Origin: Liolophura sinensis
Taxonomy: Eukaryota; Mollusca; Polyplacophora; Chitonida; Chitonidae
DNA length: 64,000 bases
Direction of reading: 5' to 3'
Assembly (NCBI RefSeq): GCF_032854445.1
Contig: NC_088295.1
Coordinates: 37,189,385 to 37,253,384 of the forward strand
Positions within the stretch are counted from its first letter, which is position 1. Each line of letters begins with the position of its first letter. The notes beneath the pieces were generated by a model, which was given only the letters and a program-made list of their open reading frames with translations, was not told where the DNA came from and did not search any database. Of the stretch, positions 15,101 to 29,873 are shown piece by piece. A program made the position numbers and the translations under genes.

Positions 15101-18100
15101 TGACGTAAAACATCAGTCAGATAATTGAATAAGTAATCTGGAACACAGTATAATGTCACAGGTACTATCATATTTGGATGTCCTTGAAACATTAAACGCA
15201 GTATGTACATGTACTTGTAATTATGACCTAAGGCTTGAGACTGGAATGGAAATCAGTTACATTAGTGACATAAAAAAAACAATGTTTTATGACACCTGTA
15301 GCTGTGAATATGCTGTACTTCCTTGAGGGGATACTGTTGTACATGTACACTGTACATGTTACATATCCTCCTGTCAGTCAGTTGGAAGGAGGGGGAAAGG
15401 TTATAGGGAATGCACAGCAATTGCAAGTTGGCATATTCGGGGACGTACATTGTTAATATGTGCCATGGTTGAATTTGTGCATGTCAGACTCTGTTGTATA
15501 ACTGTCCATGCTGTATGCCAGAAAAGGATTTCTTAATTATCTGCTTGTTTATTTATTTATTTCACTGGTGTGTTACACAAAATAATTTCTTTTATCTTTG
15601 ATTTGGTCGCAAAGCCACTGCTTTAGTGAACCTTGAGATTTTCTATGTCAATTTCATTGACATCATAACTGTATGATCATATACATGTATCTGTCCAGTC
15701 TTTATATTAGCCTTGTCGAAAGAAGAATTCTGGTTGGATTGTTTGCATCTGAACTTCTGTAATAAAGCATGATCTGAGGGTCTATATTTCATACGCATGT
15801 ATAGAATCCTACTCTTGTATTTTACCATAATCGCCCTTATAAGTACACACCCTGTAGTAGCTGTGTAATGACAAAGCTGTGCTGGTCTCTTAGGCTTGCT
15901 TGTAATTCCATTTTAACACCAGCTGAATCAGTGAGGATAATGTGATTGATTTCTTTCCTTTTTGTGAAAAAAAAAAATAAAGAAAAAACAGAAACCACAG
16001 CTAAAGCTTCATAGACCTAGATCAGTGTGGATAGCAGCCTGTCAAAGCTAATTATGGCTGATGCCAGGCATATTAGTATCACAGACAGTTTTGACAAATG
16101 ACATATAATGTTCCATTTTTCTATTATTGCCACATGTATCCGTAAACTTCCTAAAAATATTTGTTGATATTTGGCGTACCTGCACATTTCATAACAAAAA
16201 ATACAAATTTATAAAATATTGTACATGTGACATATTTGACCTGAATGTATATTTCACACGTAAACAAAATGTAGGACGATGTAACAATGATCCAGTCTGT
16301 TATACATGTACATTGATTTCCTCTGCATGTGTCATATACTGTGAAATGCATAATACACACTGCAAATGTTTATTTCCTGGCTCTTGAGAATGTTACTAGA
16401 ATTACTGTGTAGCTTTGTATTGAAATGTATCTGAACCTATCTTTATTCATCAGGACAACAACAGCTGTTAATTCAGCCACAGATGTGTTAAATTTCACAT
16501 TCAAGAATAAAGAAGAAAGCAATGATTGAAAGCAGTTTGAACTGCATGCTCCCCGCAGTTTTTTTAAGAATAAGACAACATAAAAACATATTGAAGTTCT
16601 TACAAGGCAAACAAATATTATTCTTTTGATTAATTGCTTGTGGGATAGTTTTTGTTTTTTACTTTTTCAGGTGCTGTTTGAAGGCATTTTATCAAGATGA
16701 GCATCTAAAATAATTTGTCACTGCTTGTTATCATACTTTTAAAACTTCTTTTACTGTTGTCCAAGTAGCCATTCTTCATAGTGATATATGAGCCACTCAC
16801 AACAAATTTTTATTTCTTGATTTCACATTAGCAAAGTTTACCCTTTCCCTCATAAAAGGCATAAATTACGTGGTTTTGTTGTTTTTTGGAATCTTGAGGT
16901 GCTTTGATATTTAGTACATACATTTAGCTATGAAAGTCCACACTTATTAAAAATCTCCAGTTAAAACAATATTTCGTATATACTGTATATTGATTTTAAA
17001 TGTTTTCCATTTGATAGGAATTTATTATTTTGATTTGAGACTAATTGTATAGCTTTAAGAGACAAAGAATGCACATTTGTATGCATATACACAAATCTGC
17101 CACCAGTGTAGGATCATATTACGTGTATTAAAGAATGGACTTGTGGGAGTACCTTTGATTACAGTGTGTCTCAGTATATTGAAATTCTTGCATGGAATTT
17201 ATTGTCTCAGCTCATCTGTATTTTGTAGTTTTTTTTCTCCCTACTTTTCTAAGTGTTTGTATTCATAAATTCTTAAATAATTTGTATTTGTTATAAAGCA
17301 GCTGTTGCCTACATGTATTATATAGCACCAGGGAAGCTCCTGGTTCCATTTCTCTCTAATCCCTCTACATTTTCTATACTCTGAGCATAGTAAGATGTGG
17401 AATGTTTTAGGAATTTTAATTACATTACTAACAGAAAAAAAGTGAATCATTGGGATAAATTTTTTTGCTTTCCCCTTTTTGACTTAGTAGAGCTAGCCTG
17501 ATAAATGTTCTTGGCATCTTCTGTTTGACTACAGGTGTTGTTGGACTTGGCCCGTGTGATATTTGAAGAACAGAGCGATGTAGCCAATCTGATACACAAG
17601 ATAATGATGCATACTCAGTCCCTTCTCCAGTGTGAGCGCTGCCAGGTTTTACTGGTGGATGATCAACACAAGGTTTGTTCATACATTCTTCAGTTCTAAC
17701 GACGCTTGAATATGTATCATGGAATTCCTCACAACAGAATTAACTGTAAGTTAATCTGTCTCAGTAACAGTTTTTTCCGCAATTCAATTTTAATATTTTT
17801 ATTACTACACATTCTTATTTGCTGCTGTGTTTAAATTTAATTTCCCTAATGAAAGTGTGAGTGATAATGGAAATAATAATATAATTGATAACTCATTAAG
17901 CTTGCCATCATCTCCAAATATTTCTGCATTTAGTGCACATGACTTGTACATCATTTTGTTTCCGTGCATGCCAGTTTTGTAAGCATACATACACATGTAC
18001 ACTGACAATGACTTGTTTGTCGAGTTTTTTTTGTTCTATGTTTTAGTTTTGTCTTAACATGGGAACTCTTCCAGAATCATCAGGTTTCCATTATTGACCA

Positions 18101-21100
18101 AACACTCCATGTATATTTGTTGTCTCTCACACCTATGTTTCCACAGTGGCATCTCTCTCTCACCATTTTCTGTTCAGTTGACAGAGCACTCACAAAACAT
18201 TCACCATATGATCATGTGGGAATAATTGAAAAGCAAAGTCTTCTTTAGATTTGTTCTTTGTTGGAAACAAAGAACCTTCTGGGAAGAAAAACAACAGGTT
18301 CACATGCATGCTACTTACACAAACAATATTATTTGTATTTCATGCAACCAAGCAGACTGACCCAAAAACGTCTGCAGTGGAGAAAAATATATTTAGGTTG
18401 CCTAGCACTCTGTGCTGGGACACCTGTTGAAATTGGTCAGATTTTCATCTGGAAGACTATTGTTCTCGCTCAGATGTGGAAAATGTGGAAGCTCGCTATT
18501 GGTCGTTTTAGTCATGTGATGACCTGTGGTTGAATTTTGAAGAAGAAAGATAGCATTTAGATGTAGTTTGGCCTGCTGAAGACAACCGTGGCTTTAGTTA
18601 TTTCCTATGATGTATAGTTTTTCTTTAAATTGCAGTTATAGCTCATTTTAGTGTCATTTTTCAAATGTCACGTGACCAAACACCGTAATAGCTATGAAGC
18701 TGAGAATTGGTCAGTAGATAGATCAACGGCAAATCTTTATTTTTGACTGGTAGGAGCGCAGAGCTATGACTGATAGTCTTGCCAATAAAATGTTTTTTAA
18801 AACTTATCATTTTTTATTCATAGCCAGCTTGTAAAATCGCAATATCTCCAAAACCGCTAAAGGTAGAAAAAAAACAACTTGGCATTTTTAATAGCAAACA
18901 TATGAAGCAGCTTTTGACGTTTTGTTCTTTTTGACCAGTCACATGATTTAGCAGCCATTTTGAATTTTATTGATAAGATTAAGCCATCTCTTTCCATAAA
19001 TCCGCTAATGATCTTTGGATGAAATTTCACTTGCAAGTTTTTTGATGGATATTGTACAAAAACTTTTTTGTTGTACTGTAACTGGCGAGTGAAATTGGCT
19101 TAGGAGTAGGTAAAGTCTAAAAACTGCTCAAAATGATTTAATAAACACACTGTGTTGTAGTACTCCTTGACGTCACGATTATAAATCTGTAAAAATTATT
19201 TTGTACTTGGTGTAGTTTTAAGATTATGTTTAAAAAAAAAAATCAAAAATATAAAGTAGTGCTGAAATAGTTTTGTTTTTATTGAAAATACAAGATATGG
19301 TTTGTCTAATATGGTGTACATCTGTTCTTTTGTTTGTATTAGAAAAACCTGGGGCCTTTTCAGATGAGCATAGAACTGATAGATTTGAACAGTCTGTGGT
19401 GGAGAAAGTGGAAAGTTTTAAAAAGTGGATGCTAAAAGCTGTGTGTATAGACTGTTTGGAAGCAGTATAACTGCATGTGGTTCTAGTATTACTTCAGTTT
19501 TTTTGAAAGCTTTTGGAGAGCTTTAATAGCTATTGGATGTTATTGAAGTTTGGTGACTTTAGGAACAGGGTTACGAGGCAGATTTTGGCTGTTTTTGATT
19601 AACTTTGGTCAGATGACATGGCAGTCATCTTGAGTTTTGATCAAAAAATTTTTAAAATCTTCTTCTCAAGAACCAACAAATGGATTCTTTTGAAATTTGA
19701 TATACTTGTAGAGTGATCCCAGTTAGAATAAGTTTGAAAAAATCTTGGACATGCATTGAAAATTTTACAAGCTCACCATTGGTCAAACTTATGATGTCAT
19801 AAAAAGTGTCAAAGTTTGATAATGTTTTCATCTATTCGGGTGTATTTGGTAACGCTGATTCCGAATCAGCTTTTGGATTTTGCCTATGTTTGTAACTTTA
19901 TGGTCAAAAACTTGTTGAGAATCTTTTTTAAAGAAAACAACAAACAACACCTGTTATTCCTTCTAACTATTTAGACCAAAGTTTCATATCATTATAGTCT
20001 CCTAGAAACTTCCTGTCACATACATGCACTCTGTCCTCGCCTGCTCTAAAAACTGATCTAAGCCTAGGCAAAGAAGATGGGACAGTTGGTGGGGTGATTG
20101 TAAGTCATGTGTCAAGCAGGGTTGAATTGCACGTACTTAACCAGGTCTGGTGATCGCCAAGGCCTTACTCGATCAAGACGCTGTGGTGGTTTTCAGCACT
20201 AGATGCATTGATGTCTGGTCATGTGGAGTTCATACCCGGTTGATTATTTTTCATTTTGGCCATGCTTTTCTCCATGTTGCCTGTTTATGTAAGTAGTGTT
20301 ACAATTTGTACATGCAGATTGAATGCATTGAATTTTCCATTGTCTGTGTACTTCAACAGTTGAATGAAGCTATTCGTCATTATGTGTGTTAGCATCTGTC
20401 GGTAAACAGATATTTTCCAATGCTTAATTTTTAGTGCATTACTTTCATAGTGTTGTCTTATTTGACATTCGGTTGTCTACTGGTATCGCTGTAAGGAATG
20501 ACTAACAGTTAGAATTGAACTTACTGTTTGTTCTTCTGGTTTTCTTCTGATAACACATGCCAAAAATGCATTCTGGGCAAAAAAAAAAAAACAAAAAACA
20601 AAAGAAAACAATGATTAACTGCATTCCTCAATTCATGAATTTGAAACCTTTTTGTTTCACTGTGGCGTCATTAGCTAAGAAGGTTTGTCAGATCTTTCTA
20701 ATCTTCCATTGGCTATAGGACAATAATCTCATGAAATAATCAGTTGCTACATTTCAGTTAACTTTGTCAGTTTGTTTGAAATCATGACCTTGAGCAGTGA
20801 ACTGCAGTGCAATTACGCTACGCAAACTACTGATGATGTCAGCAACGCATTTTATAGGGCGGTACATGATGGCCGTTAAATGGCTGATGGCTTGACATCT
20901 TGATTCTGCTGGACTCGATTTCACTCTTCCTTCATTAACATCACAACATTCCAAGACATTTTCAGTATTATCACCTTGGTTTAAGACTCAATACCAAGGT
21001 TTTACCATGTATTTGTCTTTCCTCACTCTATAAGATTAGCATTGTTTTACCTTTTCTACACACCAGCTATACTACCTGTATGTAGTATATGTACTTATAG

Positions 21101-24100
21101 GCTACGTGTCAGTATGCTGTACATCGTTCTGTGGGGTGTTATGTCTGGTTCCTTTAGTCATGCCATTCTGTACTTCTTTTGTCACTGACTGTTAAGAGAT
21201 GGCTTCATCTTGTCACACAGAACATTACATGGCTTTGTCACACTTTAGATGGCTTGATCTTGTCACACTATTGGATTGCTTTATGTATATGTAGATATAT
21301 ATGTATGGTTTATTACTGCTTATAGTACTGTTGTGGATGGCCACTGGTCTGAATGTCAGCTGACTCCTATATTCATAGTAATTAACTCATTTAGGTTAAA
21401 AAGATATTTTTACCTGATATAATTAATTGCAAAAACATTTTGCTTTTGTCAGCTAAAGTACCAATCATCCCTAGATGCCTAGGATCCTCCCAATTTCTGT
21501 CTCCATTCTTGTGCTGGCAAGCTAGACCTCAATACTGTCTGTTAGACTTGATGCTAAGGCCTGATGCTGCAGCCATACACACATGAACACATTATGGTGT
21601 ACAGTTAGAGCTGCAGGAACTTACTTTTAGTTGTTACAAGGACCTTTTTTTCGTGAGCTTGACAGACAGTTGTAATTTCATAGACAGTCTGATGAGCCCG
21701 GTTACCTCAAGCTTGCGATCGCTCTAATGGGCCCCAGTGTCTTGGTGAGGAGGTAAAAACCCATGTCATGTGTCACAGCAAGAAAAAAAGAAGACTTCAA
21801 GCCCAGCTGATTCTTTAAAGGAAATATGTTACAAAGCACCATGATATAAGCATACTGTTTTGGTATGATCTGGTTCTGTTATGAATAAACATGTAACATG
21901 TATTTTCTATATTTTGATAGCAATTTGTGTTGCAAAATTATTAGTAAGTGACTTGAAGATTAAATGTTAGAAATCTACATTTATTCATGAAATGTATGAA
22001 CATATGATATTTTAAAGATGATAATTACATCAAATGTCCTGAACTGTTTCCCCAAAACATGCATTTTAAGAGGTAAATAAATATCATAAAACTTTTGGTG
22101 CTGAAATTTTTTTCCATTATCGGTCTAGCTTCTGAACAAACCTGAAAACACCTTTATAAGATATTCTTGGAATCATCCAAAATAGGTAGCTCCGTCTCTG
22201 CCCGTCAAAATAGGTAGATCTGTCTCTGCATGTCAAAATAGGTAGCACTGTCTGTGCATGTCAAAATGGGTAACTCTATCTGTGCATGTCAAAGGGGGTA
22301 ACTCTGTCTCTGCCTGTCAAAATGGGTAACTCTGTCTCTGCCTGTCAAATTGGGTAACTCTGTCTCTGCCTGTCAAAATGGGTAACTCTGTCTCTGCATG
22401 TCAAAATGGGTAACACTGTCTGTGCCCGTCAACGTGAGTAACTCTGTCTCAGCCCGTCAAAATGGGTAACTCTGTATCTGCCCGTCAAAATGGGTAACTC
22501 TGTCTCTGCCTGTCAAAATGGGTAACTCTGTCTCTGCATGTCAAAATGGGTAACTCTGTGCATGTCAAAATGGGTAACTCTGTCTGTGCATGTCAAAATG
22601 GGTAACTCTGTCTGTGCATGACAAAGGGGGGAAACTCTGTGTGTGCATGTCAAAATGGGTAACTCTGACTCTGCCAGTCAAAATGTATAACTCTGTCTCT
22701 GCCTGTCAAAATGGGTAACTCTGTCTCTGCCTGTCAAAATGGGTAACTCTGTCTGTGCATGTCAAAATGGGTAACTCTGTCTCTGCCTTTCAGAATGGAT
22801 AAGTCTGTCTCTGCCTGTCAAAATGGGTAGCTCTGTCTCTACCTGTAAAAATGGGTAACTGTCTGCATGTCAAAATGGGTAACTCTGTCTCTGCATGGCA
22901 TGGGTGAAATTCTAGATCATTTTCCATGCGTATGTTTTTCATGATCCAAAATGACATTTAACCTGATTTTGATCCGTTACTTTTTGTCGAATTATTAAAA
23001 AATTTGTAGGACTATAACTGCTTTCATTTGTTTTTGTGAAAATTGTACCATTAGTAATGTTCATTGAACCTAATGGTGTAGAATTATCTTGAACTGAGTC
23101 AATTGATGTGTATTTTGGTAGGTGTAGTTTAGTACAAGTGTAGGTATATTATTACAAGAACTAAGTGACTCAGTAGTGTTAATGCCAATGTAAAGATTTT
23201 GATTGGTGACATGTTTCTCCCAGTTAGCAGTAAGGTATCCAACACTCTCCACTATTAACATAATTGCCATATGTGTATGTGGCACAAATCATCACCTTGT
23301 TTTTTAATAACTCAGTGACCTTAAAGAATAGGACTACATGTAGTTGAGTACCTGTTAGTCATCCAGTTTGAGTCTGTTGGGAAATTTAATACTTGAAATG
23401 GAATCTCTCTTTGTCTTTAATGCATCTTTGGACATACACTGCAATTATTATAGTGATGTTGGATGCATGCATGTGCTGGAGATGTAGAATTTGTGAACAC
23501 CAAGGTGTGTGAAACATGTCTTTGTGCATTGGTCCTGTGTGCACTTCACTCAGTGAGCCATTACAGTAATTACAAGGAGTAATTGTGAAGCAGAACTTTT
23601 TTATTTGAAGCAGTTGTCAGCTGTTGCAATCCTACAATTCATGTCAAGAAATAATGAAGAAGAAGTATTTTTGATTTTGAAATCAAATTATCCAGGAACA
23701 TCATTTGCATTTTTTAAAGTTTATGTCAAGAACTGTGGTTGTTTGAACAGAAGCAGCCCTTACAGCATGGCGAATGACTGAAATTGTAGTATTAAAACTG
23801 CAATACAGTTAGTGATGGTCAAGTTAGTGTGCGCTACAATTTTTTGGATGGCTGTTATTTCATAGAAACATCTGTCCATTTACTGATTCTCTCTAGATGC
23901 CTGACCGTGCATATGGTGGACATAGGCTTTGGAACGTTGCTGACTGGAAATTGAAGAGACAGAGAAGTTTATGCTACCATACCCTAAATTCTCAAAATAA
24001 CTGACCTTTAAGTTATTCCTTTGAATGCAGTTTGAAACCTAGTTCATAAGATTTTGAAAACTAAAATGTCTTGTTCAGGTAGGACATGCACGTAAATTTC

Positions 24101-27100
24101 ACAGAAATCATAAAGCAGCTGATCAAGGACAGATAGGGTTCCTGCAATACTCCAAAAAGGTTAGTATATGTCATGGTTCATTTTGTTGAGGATTTAAAGT
24201 GTAGAAAAATTATGGTGATGAAATTGTATGGGCCTGAGTGTGAGACCTCTTTTCTTAGTCCACTTTGGTGTCAACAGACGTCTATTTGCTTCCTATCAAG
24301 GATCCTTGCTTGCAGTTTAAGTGCAGAAGCAATAAATAACAAATGTATTCATGGAACGCTCAGTGACAAATTCTCATGGAATACCTGTTTTGATTAATTA
24401 ATTACATAAATTGCTCTTAAGAGTTAGGTTTATAACTCATTAAAGAAAGTAATTGGATATAAAGTGTACTTCATCTTTTGGTTACGCTTATATTCATAGA
24501 AAAAACATGTCAACTCTTAAGTATGCATTTATTAAAATTGTTTGAAACATAAGACTAGTATTTCACACATATTATTAAATGGATATTACACACCTTTCAT
24601 GACAATGTCACCACCACAGGGTGAAATAGTATTTAAATTTAAAAGTCTTAATTGTCCTGCATCCCAGGCATTTGAAACTGCTATGTCTTACATCGTACAC
24701 CACTCTGTCTTACATCGCACATCTTACATTTTACACCTATAAGTTGACATTTTCAAAAAGGTTTCCTAATGTCAATTTTTAAAGTGATTATTTTCCCCTT
24801 GTAAATATTTGGAATGATTGCTAAATTAAGAAGGTTGTTATTTTGTCCTGCCCTCCACCGTCCACCCCATATATCCTGTGCATACACTGCAGATAATCAT
24901 ACATGCGCCTCCACTTGTTTACTGGCTATAGACCACTTATTGTTACCTGTCGCCATATCTCATCAGCGCCTTTACTTTTTATAGCACATGCATTCTTATG
25001 ATTGCCATGGAGCAAGCTAGAATGCTGTTTGCTTATAACATTTAGACACAACTTTGCACTTAATTGATATGCCATTTTCCATAATTGCCACTTCTTGATT
25101 TATTGGTCATTTATTAACCGAGTGAATTGACAGGCTGTATGTCATTATGAATTTACCCATTTATGGTTACAAACGAAGCATATACTGGTGAACATGAGAA
25201 CATCAAACTTGTTGATGTATATACAGAGCTGGCATGCATAGATTTCTCCACAGCGCCGGCAAGGCCCTGTATCGTGTGTTATAATGTTTGTTGAAGTGCC
25301 TTATATATGTGTCTGTCTGCGCTTTCTAAATGACGGGCAATTTTCTACCCTGCTACCTGATTATTGACCTAGGTAGCCTCCAACAAGATAACCGATCCTG
25401 AAAAGGTACTATAACTCGATCGGCCGAAGAATGGTCGATGTGCATAATATACCATCCGTCCTCCTTAGCTGTGCCGTGACAAAGACAAAGGATTGAGCAT
25501 GAGCCGTGCATTCTGCGTCACTGAGAGCACAGCACCTGTCATTATTCTACAGCTAATTCCATTGATTTTGTCAGCAATTGTGCATCACTGCACAAGGTAT
25601 TGATGAACACAAGCCTCTTTGTTAGTTGAACTGAGTCAAAATGTTTATACGCCACTAAAGATTAACCTATTTTGCTGTACCATGGAAATGACATACATGT
25701 AAGAGAATCAGAACAATGGTAAGAGTATTCATGTACATGATCCGGCAGCTAATACATGTGTGGCATGTAGCTACCCAAAGTAAACATGTAACACAGACTG
25801 TTGTCTTTACTATAATCCACATATGACCTAAATCACTCAATTTAATGCGACATTACTTTTATGGATTTGAGAACCAGAATCTGTGGATGCCAAAGTGGCT
25901 AGGGATATAGACCTTGAATGTTTACACTTTAAGAGTGTCTGTGTGTATATTGATTTTATATTAAAAATAACACGACAAGTCTTGAAATTTTAAGTAAACG
26001 TTTACATTATGCAATCTGTCATCTGTATATATAGTCACAAAACTATTGGCATAAGTAAGTCATGGAAATGACTGTTTTCAAATTTAAGGCTTAAAATCTT
26101 TTACAATGTTATAACAAGGAGTCGGCTTTTATTAGCCAGCATTGCAAGAAGTTTTAAATTCATGTGGTGGGACATGAAGTTTTAAAGGGGTAGTGTCCAC
26201 ATTTAGCTTAACTGGCCCTAATTATACAGATTATAACCTGTCTAAACAGTATGTTACCAACAGGGCTTCTGAGATAGGTAATAATGACTTGAAATCTAAA
26301 TGCTGAAGCTGTGACAGATTGTAAAGGTTGGACTTGTATGACATAATTTGGCGAAGACTACCAAATGTTGGCGGAAAACATGCATAAAACCAGCCTCATT
26401 ATCCAGTGATTTTATGTGCCATATTACTTAAATTAATGCACCCTTTTTTCAAAATTTTTTAAACTGAATTTAACAATATATACAAGGGTAGTTAATTATG
26501 AATCTAGACACTAATCCTCAAACCTGTCACATGTGAAACTGTTGTGGATGGAACTGTTTTTACGACACGGACATAATCTGTCAGCAGGGTTAGGTTGTTG
26601 ACCATCCACAAAACTTGCCATACAGCCATGAAGAAGCAAGCCAGTGCCAGTTCTAAAATTCATGCAGTGTATCTCTCCATGTCTTCTTACAATATGAGTA
26701 CAGTTACATGTTACATCCATGAGGTGGATTAATTTTAAGTAACAACATGCCATGTAACAATTCATTCTTTACATATGACAGAGCTGCAATTTATTTACTC
26801 CATTAATTTTAAGGAATTGAATGCTATATTCCAACAAAACCATACGTGTACATTTATACTGCATGACTGGAGTTGCATCAGAGAAAAAGGGTTATTTTTT
26901 AGCAGATGGATATAGAAATATGACAGATAGATTTTATAAATAATATTTGCATTAGGCAATAGGCTTATGTGACATTGAAGTCATTTATGGTGCTGTATGT
27001 CAGAGTGATCTGAGTTAACCTGAGTAGTCTTAGCTTGGATTTTGCTTGCAGCTATATTGACCAATGCATACTGCATATTATGCAGTTAAAATATCTGTTC

Positions 27101-29810
27101 AGAGCATTGCACTGCTATACAGACATATATACATATACCTCATAAAAGTATAGGGACTTTATGAGGAACAGCATCATGTGTGTCTCCAAAAACATTTGTA
27201 AATAAATTAACATATAGATGCATATACTTCAGATGCGCTCAACAGGGGCTTCAGAGTCGCTTCCAACACGCTTAGAGCGCTCCTTCAGAAGTCCCAGTGT
27301 TTATAAAGGCATGCACTTCATTTGAAACGCCTGAGAGCAGTAGAGGCTTCAGAGGTGCTTCACAGACTTGAACAATATTTCCACTCCTATACAGCATAGT
27401 ATAGTATTCAACAATTTATCTACTTCCGTTCAGCCTGTAGGAGGGTTTCAAAGGTGCTTCTGAAACTTAGACAATTATTTAGCCGATGGGGTGCTTCAGA
27501 GGCGCTTCTAAAGCACATCACAAAGCGCTCTAGAAGCATCATTTGCATTTTGTGGATGCGCTTCTGGGGTGCTTCCCTCTATCTAAGTGATGTCAGGTTT
27601 GGAGACTTCAAAGGCACTTCTACTGAAGTGCTGTTGAAGCAGCTTCAGACGGGCTTCACAGATACTTCGCAGGTGCTCCTATTGGAGCTGGGCCTGTATT
27701 CATACATGTACGTACATGTACATGTATCATATCCATGTACAAGACCTTGAAGGTCAGACATACAATGCATGATGTCATTGGCAATTTACCATGTTGACTT
27801 GCGCTGTTTCAGTTTATTGTCATACATGTTACTGTTTTGACGTCCTATTTATAGCGTAAGTTATAATGTAATGTTTTACAGTTTATGCCTTTGACATTTA
27901 ATTATTACCTCAGCCAAGTTTCATCATCATGAGCATTCATACATGTGTAAGATCTTTCCGAAGAGCACAGAGTTGTTTTCTTCACAGATGTCAAACAGTG
28001 TGCCAGCAGCAATATCACTCAGTACTCACGTCTCAACTGGAATATTTTTGATGAACCAGGCTACTTCTACATGTATATGTAGCTAATGACATGTAAAGGG
28101 TGATTGTCTATCAACATATTTGTAACAGTTAATAAAAAGATAAAAAGTAACGGTATGTTAAGTATTGGATGCAGGATGTTTTTGGCAGTATTTGCACACA
28201 CTTAATTACACTTCAATTTTTTTTCATGTATTTAATATGGTGGTTTTATCAGGAATTTTGCCATTTAAAGAATCAGTGGTGGCCATGTTGACCGAAAATG
28301 TGCTTATGACTGGTATTGTAGATGGTCATTGGCCTTAGTCAGCCAGTCAGTCAGTCACTAACACATGTACATACCAATGTTATTGAGTTACTGTGAGTTT
28401 TTTCTTGTTTTGCATGTCCAGCAGTTTTCCTGTAAGGATATAATAAGACGTCCTGAGGTGAGAGATTGTTATCCTCATTGAACCGTTCACTGGTTATTTT
28501 GTTGTCTGTCACACCTGTGTCTTTCACAATATCCGTTCACTTAGAGCAGAATTTAAGAAGTCGTTCGCTACAGCAGTGAAAATTTGGGCTGATTAGAAAC
28601 GGTGTCTTTGTCCATTTTTTACTCTTCCGTTTTTTGGGGTTTTTTTCACGTGAGAAGTGTGTTTTTAATCATTAAAGTAGCCAATATTTGCTCATCTCAC
28701 ATTTTATTCAGTTACTTTCTGTGTGGGCAGCTTCTGAAGTAGATACGGTTCTGTTGCTGCTTTTCCCAGCATATTTTTTCCCTCTTTCTTTCTCTCTCTC
28801 TCTGGTTGTGTTTTTCACAGATTAGTTTTTGTCACTTTACCTTGTTTGTTGTCAAATTGGACTGCTTCACTCAGTACCTGTAACTATGTGTAGCTGTGGG
28901 AAGCTAGTGTTGTTGCTTCGTGCCCTTCTTGTTTATGTATTTGATGGGAAAGCTAAACAGGTTCACGTGGAGGAAAATTTGAGGTCGCTTTCTTTGGGAT
29001 TCAGCAGGTACACAGTCAGTACACAGTATTTCCCCTGCACATGTTTGAACTGGCCCCTCTTGGTGCAAGTGTGTATTTAGCTGCCATTTAAAATATATAC
29101 ATGTTCATGTACTTATGAACACAAGGCTGGGTGCACATGGTGTAATATGGTAGACTATAAATGTGGCTTATACTTGACAGCAGACCACATAGGATCTCCC
29201 TGGGGAGCACATAGGATTGGCAATGCTTCACAGGGTGTATATGTACATGTAACATATTACAGTTACTTTTATTTATTTGTACTATACAGTTGATATAGTA
29301 ATATATGATTTTCTGTACATGTAGATGTACTTTCTTTTTATTTGATTATCACCACAATATAGCTAGAAATTTTCCCACCTGGCCCAATCATTTATTCTTT
29401 ATTTGATTATCATGCTGTTCCCATAAAGAATAGGCATACATGTACTACACTTGATTGATTGTGTCATGACTTTGTTGTAGTCTTGATACCATGTTGCCAG
29501 TCCACTTAGTTGCTTCTGTTCTCACATTGCCAAGATATGGCTGAAGTGCTGATGATAGTCATTCATTTTGTTCCCATGTGGAGGGTTGTGAGTATATGTA
29601 CCCTCAATCTTTTCACATGTGAAAGAGCAACTAGCAGTGCAATTTATGAACATTTGTAATATAACAAAGACAGAACGACATTGGTTAGATTGGCCAATTT
29701 CAGGGCTTCACACAATGTATAATTTTATCTGTCTATACAGAATAATGCCTTCAGAGTTTGCTTAAATGAACACCTTGCAAACATACAAAAAGGTTGAAAA
29801 ATGACACAGC

Positions 29811-29873
<63 letters not shown>

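Larger units (their letters stand above)
9112..17534 (+). other. PDE intron between e1 and e2
   Basis: 8.4 kb without recognised genes. It contains a SINE fragment at 10203-10256, a headless SINE copy with target-site duplication at 13149-13304 and a SINE tail fragment near 15078. A 114-codon frame at 10501-10845 resembles no family I know. Confidence 0.7.

Noticed and set aside
18400-19950. Possible gene in the 'attggtca...gatgtcat' rich region
   Set aside because: Frames are short and unlike any family; recurring 'attggtc' and 'gtcatgtgatgac'-like strings suggest an unclassified old repeat, but I could not define its ends.
22178-22896. CRISPR-like array
   Set aside because: Units follow one another without unique spacers and the genome is clearly eukaryotic; it is a minisatellite.
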